Assembly (NCBI RefSeq): GCF_017876795.1
Contig: NZ_JAGIOR010000001.1
Span: forward strand, 2,878,501 to 2,942,500
From: Rhizobium leguminosarum
GTDB taxonomy: Bacteria > Pseudomonadota > Alphaproteobacteria > Rhizobiales > Rhizobiaceae
Length of the DNA stretch: 64,000 bases
Reading direction: 5' to 3'
Part shown: piece after piece, positions 25,658 through 34,241 of the stretch
Layout: every line of letters begins with the position of its first letter
Position numbering within the stretch: position 1 is the stretch's first letter
Program-made: the position numbers and the translations under genes
The notes under the pieces: generated by a model
The model's database searches: none
Told to the model about the DNA's origin: nothing
Seen by the model: only the letters and a program-made list of their open reading frames with translations

Positions 25658-26944
25658 ATGACAGCTTCCGCCTACAGGGATCACCTTGGCCGTCCGATCG
25701 TGGCCGTGACCGGCATGGGTATCATCACCTCGCTCGGTCAGGGCCTCAGCGACAACTGGGCAGCGCTTTCGTCAGGCACGTCGGGCATTCACGAGATCAA
25801 CCGTTTTCCGACCGACGGATTGTCGACGCGGATCGCCGGCACCGTCGATTTTATCGGCATCCCGGTTCCGAACGCCGTCGAGCGTTCCTATGCCTTCGCG
25901 CGGGAAACGACGATCGAGGCGCTTGCCGATGCCGGCCTTTCCGGCGATTTCAACGGCCCACTGTTCCTTGCCGCCCCGCCGATCGAACCGGAATGGAGCG
26001 CACGTTTCGAGCTCGCCGACCGTTCGCCGGCCTCCGAGCATCCAGGTGATGCTTACGAACGATTCCTGACGGCGTTGCGCCAGCGCCCGGACCCGGCCTT
26101 CCATGAGGCGGCCCTGTTCGGCGCGATTTCCGAGCGCCTTGCCGACCGGTTCGGCACGCGCGGCCTTCCCGTCACTCTGTCGACTGCCTGCGCCTCCGGC
26201 GTCACGGCGATCCAGCTCGGCATCGAGGCAATCCGCCAGGGTCGGACGACCCGAGCGCTGACGGTTGCGACCGACGGATCGCTGAGTGCCGAAGCGCTGA
26301 TCCGCTTCTCGCTGCTGTCGGCCCTTTCGACGCAGAACGACCCGCCGACCAAGGCCTCCAAGCCGTTCAGCAAGGATCGCGACGGCTTCGTCATCGCCGA
26401 AGGTGCAGCGACGCTGGTGCTGGAATCGCTGGAAGCGGCGGTTGCCCGCGGCGCCAAGGTGCTCGGCATCATGAAGGGCGCCGGCGACAAGGCCGACAGC
26501 TTTCACCGCACCCGGTCGTCGCCGGATGGCGGCCCGGCGATTGCGACGATCCGCGCGGCCCTTGCCGATGCCGGCATCGACGAGAGCGGCATCGGCTATA
26601 TCAATGCCCATGGCACCTCGACGCCCGAGAATGACAAGATGGAATATGGCGCGATGTCGGCCGTCTTCGGCGAACGGATCGTCGGCATCCCGGTGTCGTC
26701 GAACAAGTCGATGATCGGTCATACGCTCACGGCGGCCGGCGCTGTCGAGGCGGTGTTCTCGCTGCAGACGATGCTGACCGGCACGTTGCCGCCGACGATC
26801 AACTATACCAATCCCGATCCGTCGATCGTTCTCGATGTAGTGCCGAACAAGAAGCGGCAAGCACAGGTTTCAGCTGTGCTTTCCAACTCTTTCGGCTTCG
26901 GCGGGCAGAATGCCAGCCTTGTCATGGCGCTCGAACCGGCTTAA
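25658..26944 (+). CDS. Beta-ketoacyl-ACP synthase (KAS II-type), catalytically complete
   Basis: 428 aa from the ATG at 25658, 8 bases after GAGGAG. The triad is present: Cys178 in STACASG, His318 in INAHGTST and His355 in KSMIGHTLTAAG. It should perform the Claisen condensations that extend fatty acids on AcpXL. The gene starts 12 bp after the degenerate synthase-like gene, so the two products are made together. The pairing resembles KS-alpha/KS-beta of type II polyketide systems. Confidence 0.94.
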   Translation: MTASAYRDHLGRPIVAVTGMGIITSLGQGLSDNWAALSSGTSGIHEINRFPTDGLSTRIAGTVDFIGIPVPNAVERSYAFARETTIEALADAGLSGDFNGPLFLAAPPIEPEWSARFELADRSPASEHPGDAYERFLTALRQRPDPAFHEAALFGAISERLADRFGTRGLPVTLSTACASGVTAIQLGIEAIRQGRTTRALTVATDGSLSAEALIRFSLLSALSTQNDPPTKASKPFSKDRDGFVIAEGAATLVLESLEAAVARGAKVLGIMKGAGDKADSFHRTRSSPDGGPAIATIRAALADAGIDESGIGYINAHGTSTPENDKMEYGAMSAVFGERIVGIPVSSNKSMIGHTLTAAGAVEAVFSLQTMLTGTLPPTINYTNPDPSIVLDVVPNKKRQAQVSAVLSNSFGFGGQNASLVMALEPA

Positions 26945-27001
26945 GCGGTTGCCGACACATTTTTGAGACGAGATTACGCCGTCAAGGCGAGGGATTTTGC
27001 C

Positions 27002-28030
27002 ATGCGCGCTTTGCAACTGATCGATGACCGCAAGCTTGAGATCACCGACCTGCCGGAACCGGACGCGCCTGGCGCCGGCGAGGTGACGCTGCGCGTCAAG
27101 GCGGTGGCGCTCAACCATATCGATCTCTGGGGCTGGCGCGGCATGGCCTTCGCCAAGCGGAAGATGCCGCTGGTCATCGGCGCGGAAGCCTCGGGCGTCG
27201 TGGAGTCGATCGGCCCGGGTGTCGCCAACGTGCTGCCCGGCCAGCTGGTGTCGATCTACGGCGCGCGCACCTGCGGCCTCTGCCGCCCCTGCCGCGAAGG
27301 CCGCGACAATCTCTGCGAACATGTCTCCGGGGTGCACGGCTTCCATCTCGACGGCTTTGCGCAGGAGAAGGTCAACTTACCGGCGCGCCTGCTGGTGCCG
27401 GCTCCTCCCGGCGTCGATGCGATCGGTGCAGCGCTTGCTCCCGTCACTTTCGGCACGGTCGAACACATGCTGTTCGACAATGCCAAGCTTGAGCCCGGCG
27501 AAACCATCCTCGTGCATGCCGGCGGCTCCGGCATCGGCACGGCGGCAATCCAGCTTGCCAAGAAGATCGGCTGCACCGTCATCACCACGGTCGGTTCGGA
27601 CGACAAGATCGAAAAGGCCAGGGCGCTCGGCGCCGATCACGTCATCAACTATCGCACCGACCGTTTCGAAGGCGTGGTGCGCAAGCTCACCAAGAAGAAG
27701 GGCGTCGACGTCGTCTTCGAACATGTCGGCAAGGACACCTGGGCGGGCTCGATGCTCTGCATGAAGCGCGGCGGGCGCCTCGTCACCTGCGGCTCGACCT
27801 CGGGTGTTTCCACGGAGATGAACCTGATGATGCTGTTCCAGCAACAGCTGAAGCTCTTCGGTTCGTTCGGCTGCCGCATGGAAAACATGGCCGATGCGAT
27901 GCAGAAGATGGGCCGCGGGCTCGTGCATCCCGTCATCGACACCGAGGTCAGCTTCAGCGATATCGACCGGGCGCTCGAGCGGATGGAATCGCGCCAGATC
28001 TTCGGCAAGATCATCCTGAAGATGGATTGA
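27002..28030 (+). CDS. Zinc-type alcohol dehydrogenase / enoyl reductase-like MDR of the VLCFA operon
   Basis: 342 aa from the ATG at 27002; the longer frame from 26963 lacks a ribosome site. MDR superfamily: a structural-zinc Cys cluster (CGLCRPCREGRDNLCEHV), the cofactor-binding VHAGGSGIGTAAIQLAKKIG, and a C-terminal quinone-reductase-like end (RMESRQIFGKIILKMD). In this operon it likely acts on acyl-AcpXL chain intermediates, either as reductase or in hydroxyacyl formation; the reaction has not been shown here. It is 8 bp before lpxXL. Confidence 0.88.
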   Translation: MRALQLIDDRKLEITDLPEPDAPGAGEVTLRVKAVALNHIDLWGWRGMAFAKRKMPLVIGAEASGVVESIGPGVANVLPGQLVSIYGARTCGLCRPCREGRDNLCEHVSGVHGFHLDGFAQEKVNLPARLLVPAPPGVDAIGAALAPVTFGTVEHMLFDNAKLEPGETILVHAGGSGIGTAAIQLAKKIGCTVITTVGSDDKIEKARALGADHVINYRTDRFEGVVRKLTKKKGVDVVFEHVGKDTWAGSMLCMKRGGRLVTCGSTSGVSTEMNLMMLFQQQLKLFGSFGCRMENMADAMQKMGRGLVHPVIDTEVSFSDIDRALERMESRQIFGKIILKMD

Positions 28031-28037
28031 GCCCCAA

Positions 28038-28973
28038 GTGAAGCTGTTCATCACCCGGATCGTCCTGGCGCTGAGGCACTTCCAGCAATGGCTGGTGGCG
28101 CAGATGATGTTCGGCTTTTTGAATTTCCTGAAGCTGTTTCCGGCCGATGGCGCGATTCGCTTCGCCGACAGGACGATGCGCCGCCTCGGCCGGCTGACCA
28201 GCCGCCACAGACTGATGCTGACCAATCTGCGCAACGCCTTCCCTGAGAAGAGCGAGGCCGAGATCGAAGAGATTGCGCTGGCAAGCTGGGGCAATATGGG
28301 CCGGCTTGCGGCCGAATACGTCTTTCTCGACCAGCTGTTCGACTATGACCCCAAAAAACCAGGCCCGGGCAGGGTGGAGGTATCGGGCATTCCGATCTTC
28401 CTCGATCTGCGCGACAATCCGCGTCCCTTCATCGTCTTTACCGGCCATACCGCCAATTTTGAGCTGCTGCCGGTGGCGGGGGCCGCCTTCGGCCTTCATG
28501 TAACCGTGCTCTTCCGGCCGCCGAACAATCCCTATATCGCCAAGAAAGTCTTCGATTTCAGGAGCGCGCGCATGGGCAAGCTGGTGCCCTCGCATGCCGG
28601 CTCCTCCTTCGCGCTCGCCCGGCAACTGGAAGCAGGCCAGGGCGTGGGCGTGCTCGTCGACCAGAAATTCCGCAAGGGGCTGAAGGGAATCTTCTTCGGG
28701 CGCGAGGTCAAGACCAATCCGCTGCTGCCGAAGCTGGTGCGCCAGTTCGACTGTGAGGTCTATCCGGCGCGTTGCATCCGTCTGCCCGGTAATCGCTATC
28801 GGCTGGAGATCGAGCCGCGGCTGGACATGCCGCGCGACGCCAGGGGCAATCTCGACCTGCCGGCGGCGGCCCAGCTGCTCAACGACAGGGTGGAAAGCTG
28901 GGTGCGGGAGTACCCGGAGCAGTGGCTTTGGTATCACGACCGCTGGCAGATCAAGCAGACGCTCAGCTCCTAG
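28038..28973 (+). CDS. lpxXL: Lipid A very-long-chain acyltransferase LpxXL
   Basis: 311 aa with a GTG start. HtrB/LpxL-family acyltransferase that moves the 27-hydroxyoctacosanoyl chain from AcpXL to the 2'-hydroxyacyl group of Kdo2-lipid IV-A-type precursors at the inner membrane. The catalytic HX4E is in GHTANFELLP; QGVGVLVDQKFRKG and the C-terminal YPEQWLWYHDRWQ are family marks. A hydrophobic N terminus anchors it. Its TAG stop codon is the first three bases of a palindromic repeat (R2-A). Confidence 0.95.
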   Translation: MKLFITRIVLALRHFQQWLVAQMMFGFLNFLKLFPADGAIRFADRTMRRLGRLTSRHRLMLTNLRNAFPEKSEAEIEEIALASWGNMGRLAAEYVFLDQLFDYDPKKPGPGRVEVSGIPIFLDLRDNPRPFIVFTGHTANFELLPVAGAAFGLHVTVLFRPPNNPYIAKKVFDFRSARMGKLVPSHAGSSFALARQLEAGQGVGVLVDQKFRKGLKGIFFGREVKTNPLLPKLVRQFDCEVYPARCIRLPGNRYRLEIEPRLDMPRDARGNLDLPAAAQLLNDRVESWVREYPEQWLWYHDRWQIKQTLSS

Positions 28974-29106
28974 AACAGGATGATTTTAGGCTCGGTCGGC
29001 CTAAAATCTGAATCCTGTTCTACATTAAAGAGTTAGAGCATGATGTCATAAGAAAACCGCACACACTTTTCGGCATCATGCTCTAGACTTTCGGCATCAT
29101 GCTGCA
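28971..29106. repeat. Composite palindromic repeat R2 (A + B units), copy 1
   Basis: Unit A has perfect 11-bp arms TAGAACAGGAT (28971-28981) and ATCCTGTTCTA (29012-29022). Unit B (29034-29085) is the GAGCATGATG...CATCATGCTCTA palindrome. A partial re-duplication of the right end of B (ACTTTCGGCATCATGCTGCAG) follows to 29106. The same A-B order recurs at 30105-30219. The TAG of unit A is the stop codon of lpxXL. Confidence 0.88.
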
Positions 29107-29228
29107 GAAACGTCCACCCTCATTTATGAGCGGTGAAAAGCGGCAGGTGCTCTCGGATTGAAACTGAGGGCACTTCATGTTACCCGTCACCACCAAGACG
29201 CGAATAATATTTACGGTAGGGCGCATTC

Positions 29229-29280
29229 TACAGCGCCGCGCGCCTTTCGGACGCGCAAAGGACGCTGTAGTACTTTGAAT
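29229..29280. repeat. Short palindromic intergenic repeat, family R1 (copy 2)
   Basis: TACAGCG (29229-29235) and CGCTGTA (29263-29269) bracket GCGCCTTTCGGACGCGC; the tail TACTTTGAAT also matches copy 1 at 291-340. It lies in the 409-base gap between lpxXL and the PAS gene. The remaining bases of that gap hold no recognisable gene. Confidence 0.7.
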
Positions 29281-29382
29281 TGCTGTATACTTTATTTTTA
29301 AATCGATCCCGATTTAAGGATAGAATTATGCAGTAGAGATGCGGCGCCGTCAGGTTTCGGACTCGTCTCTTGGGGCAGTGGG

Positions 29383-30117
29383 ATGGGAGGCGTTTTGCTG
29401 GAGCTTTTTCGAGCTTTTTCCTTGCGTTGCACGCAGATCGAGGATGCCATACGCTTGGGTGACGATCAGCGCGTCACGGCGCTCGACCGGCATGTCGAGC
29501 CGCTGGTCGAGGCCATCCTCGCCCATCGGGCGGTCAATCTGCTCGAGGTCTACATGCAACTGCAGTTTGTGACTCACCTCATCGGCCAGGACGCCGACGA
29601 CAGCGCCAGCGTCACTGAGCACACGACGGTGCTTTCCTATCTGCTCGATCGCTATTTCGGCACGCATGGGCCGGACTGGCGCGTGCCTTTGCCGCAGGAC
29701 GTGCGCATCGAGCCGCCGGCGGCCTATGTGCCGGATACCGACAATGGTCAGTTTCTCAACGCGGTGATCCTCGATAGCCTGCCGGACCGCGTCGCTGTGC
29801 TGACACGGGATTACCGCTACCTCTATTCCAATCCAGCCAACTGCGCCAATCTCGACAAAAAGCCGATGGAGCTTATCGGCCGCCATATTTCCGAATTCAT
29901 CGGTGAGGAGTTGTTTGACGCATGCGCCAAATACAAGCTCGACGCCTGCTTTGCCGGTGAGCAGATCGACTACGCCTATGAGTGCCCGGCCGGCGGTGCC
30001 GGATCGGGGCAAGTGCGCTGTCGCATGTCGCCGCTGCGCGATGCGGGCGGTACGGTGATCGGCGCGCTGCTCGTCATGGAGGATATCGATCGGCAGCGGC
30101 CAATTAGAACAGGATGA
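29383..30117 (+). CDS. PAS-domain protein of unknown role
   Basis: 244 aa. The first 130 residues are helical and unassigned (RAFSLRCTQIEDAIRLGDDQRV, HRAVNLLEVYMQLQFVTHLI). A PAS domain covers about 130-235 (ILDSLPDRVAVLTRDYRYLYSN, ...MELIGRHISEFIGEELFDACAKYK, ...GTVIGALLVMEDI). No output domain follows, so it is a stand-alone sensor or adaptor. Its last codons (IRTG, stop) are read from a palindromic repeat, so the original C terminus may have been replaced. Confidence 0.8.
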   Translation: MGGVLLELFRAFSLRCTQIEDAIRLGDDQRVTALDRHVEPLVEAILAHRAVNLLEVYMQLQFVTHLIGQDADDSASVTEHTTVLSYLLDRYFGTHGPDWRVPLPQDVRIEPPAAYVPDTDNGQFLNAVILDSLPDRVAVLTRDYRYLYSNPANCANLDKKPMELIGRHISEFIGEELFDACAKYKLDACFAGEQIDYAYECPAGGAGSGQVRCRMSPLRDAGGTVIGALLVMEDIDRQRPIRTG

Positions 30118-30219
30118 TTTTAGGCCGGGTCGGCCTGAAATCTGAATCCTGTTCTAAATTAAAGAGTTGGAGCATGATGTCATGAGAAAACCGCGCACAC
30201 TTTTCGGCATCATGCTCTA
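30105..30219. repeat. Composite palindromic repeat R2 (A + B units), copy 2
   Basis: Unit A arms TAGAACAGGAT (30105-30115) and ATCCTGTTCTA (30146-30156), then unit B 30170-30219. Nearly identical to 28971-29085, about 1.1 kb away on the same strand. It provides the stop codon (TGA, 30115-30117) of the PAS gene. Confidence 0.88.
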
Positions 30220-30258
30220 TAGCTGATCAACCGGCTGTTTACGATCAGCCAGCCGCCT

Positions 30259-30618
30259 TCAGGCCGTCGCCCAGACGGCGAGTTCATATCCGTCGCGGTC
30301 GAGGAAGTGGAAGCGGCGGCCGCCGGGAAAATCGGTGATCGGCCGGACGATCGTGCCGCCGGCCCTCTCGACCGACGTCAGCACGTCTTCAAGATCCCTG
30401 GCATAGACGACAACAAGCGGGCCGCCCGGCCGCACGGGTCCGTAATCGGTGAAGCCGCCTTTCAGCCGGCCATCATCGAATTCGCAGTAGTTCGGGCCGT
30501 AATCGGTGAAACGCCAGCCGAAGGCTGAGCCGTAGAAGGCTTTGGCGGCGGCGATGTCGGCGACGTTGAATTCGACATAATCGATGCGGCGATCGTGGTT
30601 TTCTGACTTCTCGGCCAT
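30259..30618 (-). CDS. VOC (glyoxalase/bleomycin-resistance) family protein
   Basis: 119 aa. Two beta-alpha-beta-beta-beta repeats are visible: RIDYVEFNVADIAAAKAFYGSAFGW and later GPLVVVYARDLEDVLTSVERAGG, ending GRRFHFLDRDGYELAVWA. The set resembles lactoylglutathione-lyase-like VOC proteins, but metal ligands are not all obvious, so the reaction is open. Its ATG follows the stop of the upstream SRPBCC gene directly (TAG-ATG, with GGAGAGA before), showing co-translation. Confidence 0.85.
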   Translation of the reverse strand: MAEKSENHDRRIDYVEFNVADIAAAKAFYGSAFGWRFTDYGPNYCEFDDGRLKGGFTDYGPVRPGGPLVVVYARDLEDVLTSVERAGGTIVRPITDFPGGRRFHFLDRDGYELAVWATA

Positions 30619-31017
30619 CTATCTCTCCATCAGGGCTTTCAGCATGGCGAGATCCTTCTCGACATGGGCGGCGTCGGCTGAAAACTGCGCATCGGTCATG
30701 CCGGGCAGGCGCAGCAGCGTGAACATGACCTCGCAGCCATCGCCGTTCGGCACGATGCGCAGCGCATTATAGACCCTGAGGCCGGATTCGATCGTCACCG
30801 TGTGGTCGATCACGCCGAATTCATTGGTCGGCACGAAGCTCACCTTGACGGTGCCAAGCGCGCCATGGGCAATCCAGTCGGCGCCGTTTGGCTCGAGGCC
30901 GCTCGCAAGACCGGAGGCCCAGAGCGGCATGTTCTCCGGCCTGCCGGCGAAGTCATAGACGTCGCGCCAGTCGCGCTCGATCGATTGGTGGATGATTCTC
31001 GCGGGCATCGTCGACAT
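30619..31017 (-). CDS. SRPBCC-fold (START/Bet v1-like) protein
   Basis: 132 aa from the ATG at 31017, which has AAGGA upstream; a longer start at 31050 has none. The fold pattern is ARIIHQSIERDWRDVYDFAGRPENMPLWASGL then VKVSFVPTNEFGVIDHTVTIESG and CEVMFTLLRLPGM. Such proteins bind hydrophobic ligands or act as polyketide-cyclase-like enzymes; the ligand is unknown. It sits in an apparent operon behind the AraC-type gene and before the VOC gene. Confidence 0.78.
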   Translation of the reverse strand: MSTMPARIIHQSIERDWRDVYDFAGRPENMPLWASGLASGLEPNGADWIAHGALGTVKVSFVPTNEFGVIDHTVTIESGLRVYNALRIVPNGDGCEVMFTLLRLPGMTDAQFSADAAHVEKDLAMLKALMER

Positions 31018-31087
31018 GGCTTGCAGGTCCTTGATATTTAATCTTGCCATAGTAACAGGCCGATCCGCGGCGTCTTGAACAAAACGG

Positions 31088-31879
31088 TCAGCCTGGCCTG
31101 TTCGAGATACTGAGCTGGCCGAGAATGACGGCGGGTGTCAGGCTCGAGAGCTCGCCGACCTCGCGCGTCATGTGGGCTTGGTCGGCAAAGCCCCCTTCGA
31201 GTGCGAGTCGGGCAAGCGGCATCGTGTCCGATCTGCGGCAGAGGTCGAGGAAACGCTGGAATCGGCGGATCCGTTCCAGTGTCTTGGCGCCGTAGCCGAA
31301 ATGATGGTGGCAGCGGCGACGCAGCTGCCTTTCGCTCATGCCAAGCCGGCCAAACAGACAGGATGCCGGGCGACCGCTGTCGGCGGCGGCGAAGATAACG
31401 GTGGCGTCCCGGGCAGGTTCGTCCCCATCACGGGCGGCCTCTTCGAGCAGGCGGCAAAACAGCGCCATGGCCGCCGAAGGATCGGGACATTCGCCAAGCC
31501 GTGCCTCGAATTCGGCCGCGTCCTTCCGGCCGATGTCAGCAAGAGGCACCGAGCAGCCGACCAGCGCCGAAAGCGGCATCTTCAACCACGGTGCCGCGGC
31601 ACCCGGCGCGAAACGTGCGCCGATGACCGTCGCGCCAGGCCGGAGGACGGGAAAGGCCGCTATCTTGTCGGGACCGGCGACAACCAGCCGGCTGTCAATC
31701 CAAAGGAGATCACAATAACCGTCCGGCACGATCGCCACCACTGCCGGTGGTCCGTCATGGAGCGCGTGCGACCAGAGCCGGCTGAAATGGCGCCGCAGCG
31801 GCGGCGGTGGAGCATATTCGCGGTAGCGGCCGGCGCGGGCCGCGAGCAGAGCCGTATCTTTTCGTTTTTCCGAGGCCAA
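31088..31879 (-). CDS. AraC family transcriptional regulator
   Basis: 263 aa from a TTG at 31879 with GGAG eight bases upstream; the frame stays open to a TTG at 31999. The N-terminal part (YREYAPPPPLRRHFSRLWSHAL..., IVPDGYCDLLWIDSRLVVAGPD) is the DUF6597-type domain found in such regulators. The C-terminal HTH pair includes MSERQLRRRCHHHFGYGAKTL and LARLALEGGFADQAHMTREVGELSSLTPA. It likely controls the downstream SRPBCC and VOC genes. Confidence 0.82.
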   Translation of the reverse strand: MASEKRKDTALLAARAGRYREYAPPPPLRRHFSRLWSHALHDGPPAVVAIVPDGYCDLLWIDSRLVVAGPDKIAAFPVLRPGATVIGARFAPGAAAPWLKMPLSALVGCSVPLADIGRKDAAEFEARLGECPDPSAAMALFCRLLEEAARDGDEPARDATVIFAAADSGRPASCLFGRLGMSERQLRRRCHHHFGYGAKTLERIRRFQRFLDLCRRSDTMPLARLALEGGFADQAHMTREVGELSSLTPAVILGQLSISNRPG

Positions 31880-32105
31880 GGCGATATCTCCCGAAACGCC
31901 GATAATACCATCAGATAGGGCATCAAGGGCAGGTCGCGAGAAAACTTGACTGCCGATGAGCCGGCGCAAGCGGTTGTCGGACAAGCCGGGATATTGCAAG
32001 CTTCATTTCATTGGCTTTTGCGAACCGATTAGACCCTTGCGAGACTTGCCGTTTGACTGAGACCGTGCCACAACACCGGTCCAAATGACACATCGGAGGT
32101 TTGTC

Positions 32106-33536
32106 GTGGAAAAGGCAGAAATCGGACTGATCGGTCTTGCGGTCATGGGCTCCAACCTGGCGCTCAACATCGCGGAGAAAGGCAATAAAATTGCGGTCTT
32201 CAACCGTACGCCTGAGAAAACCGACGAGTTCTACGAAAGCGCCGGCGATCTGAAGAAGCAGATCATTCCGTGCAAGACCATCGAAGAGTTCGTCGATGCG
32301 ATCCGGCCGCCGCGCCCTATCATCATCATGATTAAGGCGGGCGATCCCGTCGACCAGCAGATGGAGCTGCTGCGGCCGCATCTGTCCAAGGGCGACATCA
32401 TGATCGATGCCGGCAACGCCAATTTCCGCGACACCGTCGCCCGCTTCGACCGCCTGAAGAATACCGATCTGACCTTCATCGGCATGGGTGTGTCCGGCGG
32501 CGAGGAAGGTGCGCGCCACGGCCCGTCGATCATGGTCGGCGGCACGGAGGAATCCTGGAAGCGCGTCGAGAAGGTGCTGACCTCGATCGCTGCGCGCTAC
32601 AATGACGAGCCCTGCGTCGCCTGGCTCGGCAATGACGGCGCCGGCCATTTCGTCAAGACCATCCATAACGGCATCGAATATGCCGATATGCAGATGATCG
32701 CCGAAATCTACGGCATCCTGCGCGACGGCCTCGGCAAGAGCGCCTCCGACATCTCCGGCATCTTCGGCGAGTGGAACAGGGGCCGGCTGAACTCCTACCT
32801 GATCGAGATTTCCGAGAAGGTGCTTGCCGCCACCGATCCGGTTTCCGGCGGCCCGATGGTCGACATGATCCTCGACAAGGCCGGCCAGAAGGGCACTGGC
32901 AAATGGTCGGCGATCGAGGCGCAGAACATGGGCATTCCGGCAACGGCGATCGAAGCCGCAGTCGCCGCCCGCAGCCTCTCCTCGATGAAATCGCAGCGCG
33001 AAGCCGCCGAAAAGATCTTCGGCAAGCAGGCTGCATCCTTCCCGATCGCTTACGGTCCCGGGCTCAACAAGGATCTGGAGCTGGCGCTGTTTGCCGCAAA
33101 GATCGGCGCCTATGCGCAGGGTTTCGCGGTGATGGCGGAAGCGTCACGCGAGTTTAACTGGTCTCTGCCGATGCCGACGATTGCCAGGATCTGGCGTGCC
33201 GGCTGCATCATCCGCTCGCAGTTCCTCGACGAGATCACCTCGGCCTTCACCAAGGCGCCAGACGCCGCAAACCTGATTGTCACGCCGGCCTTCTCCGACA
33301 TGGTCAAGGAATCGATCCCGGCGCTGCGCCGCGTCGTCACTGCCGCCATTTCCGCCGGCCTGCCGGTGCCGGCGCTGACCTCGGCGCTCACCTATTTCGA
33401 CGCCTACCGCCAGGGCAGGGGAACCGCCAACCTCATCCAGGCGCAGCGCGATTTCTTCGGCGCCCACGGCTTCGACCGCCTGGATGGTAAGGATTTCCAT
33501 CACGGCCCCTGGGGCAGTGGTGCCTCGACTTTCTGA
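32106..33536 (+). CDS. gnd: 6-Phosphogluconate dehydrogenase, decarboxylating
   Basis: 476 aa from a GTG at 32106, six bases after GGAGG. It oxidises 6-phosphogluconate to ribulose 5-phosphate with NADP+. Visible are the Rossmann motif IGLIGLAVMGSNLALNIAEKG, AGNANFRDT, FIGMGVSGGEEGARHGPSIM, and the active-site FVKTIHNGIEYADMQ block (Lys and His). Length and C terminus (GTANLIQAQRDFFGAHGF) match the long form. An intrinsic terminator follows at 33562-33588. Confidence 0.97.
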   Translation: MEKAEIGLIGLAVMGSNLALNIAEKGNKIAVFNRTPEKTDEFYESAGDLKKQIIPCKTIEEFVDAIRPPRPIIIMIKAGDPVDQQMELLRPHLSKGDIMIDAGNANFRDTVARFDRLKNTDLTFIGMGVSGGEEGARHGPSIMVGGTEESWKRVEKVLTSIAARYNDEPCVAWLGNDGAGHFVKTIHNGIEYADMQMIAEIYGILRDGLGKSASDISGIFGEWNRGRLNSYLIEISEKVLAATDPVSGGPMVDMILDKAGQKGTGKWSAIEAQNMGIPATAIEAAVAARSLSSMKSQREAAEKIFGKQAASFPIAYGPGLNKDLELALFAAKIGAYAQGFAVMAEASREFNWSLPMPTIARIWRAGCIIRSQFLDEITSAFTKAPDAANLIVTPAFSDMVKESIPALRRVVTAAISAGLPVPALTSALTYFDAYRQGRGTANLIQAQRDFFGAHGFDRLDGKDFHHGPWGSGASTF

Positions 33537-33561
33537 GGTTTGCCGAGAAGACATCAAGGAA

Positions 33562-33588
33562 GAGCCCGGCCGTCGCGCCGGGCTTTTT
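33562..33588 (+). terminator. Rho-independent terminator of gnd
   Basis: AGCCCGG-CCGTCG-CGCCGGGCT forms a stable GC stem immediately followed by TTTTTC, starting 25 bases after the gnd stop codon. Confidence 0.88.
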
Positions 33589-33710
33589 CGTGGTTTGAGC
33601 CGCTGAGGCGGCGAGACGTCCGAACCAGGAGATCGACGTGAAAGCATTCGGATAGCCGCGGCGCAGACGCCGGAATTTCGGGAAAATGTAGGCATGAGGA
33701 ATTAACTGAG

Positions 33711-34205
33711 GTGCTCATCCGATACGAAACACCGGCTGATATCGATGCGATCCACGATCTGACATCGATTGCCTTCGCGCCGATGCCGTACAGCGAGGGT
33801 ACGGAGGCGGAGATTATCCGGAGACTTCGCGCAAACGGTGATCTCGCGATCTCGCTCGTTGCGGAAGAAGGCGGTAAGATCTTCGGGCATATCGCATTTT
33901 CACCGGTGACAATCGACGGTGTGCATGCGGGCTGGTTCGGGCTCGGTCCGATAGCGGTCAAGCCGGAGAGACAGCGGCAGGGGATCGGCAAGGCGCTGAT
34001 TGCTAAGGGACTTGAACTTTTGAAGGAGATGGATGCCAGCGGATGCGCGTTGATCGGAAACCCGGACATTTACAGCCGCGCCGGCTTCAGCAGCGACGGG
34101 CAACTCAGCTATCTCGATCTCGATAGGCGGCTCGTGCAGCGGATTGTCCTTCGCGGGCCGGCGCCGCGCGGGACGCTTCAATTTGCTTCGGCCTTTGAAG
34201 GCTAG
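33711..34205 (+). CDS. GNAT family N-acetyltransferase
   Basis: 164 aa, GTG start. Acetyl-CoA-binding motif A is GLGPIAVKPERQRQGIGKALIAKGLELL (R/Q-x-x-G-x-G/A). The N-terminal RYETPADIDAIHDLTSIAF and C-terminal GNPDIYSRAGFSSDGQL match the YhbS-like acetyltransferase group. The substrate is unknown. Confidence 0.86.
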   Translation: MLIRYETPADIDAIHDLTSIAFAPMPYSEGTEAEIIRRLRANGDLAISLVAEEGGKIFGHIAFSPVTIDGVHAGWFGLGPIAVKPERQRQGIGKALIAKGLELLKEMDASGCALIGNPDIYSRAGFSSDGQLSYLDLDRRLVQRIVLRGPAPRGTLQFASAFEG

Positions 34206-34241
34206 CGGCTCCGTTCCAAACTTCCAGCAGAAGGCGACGAC

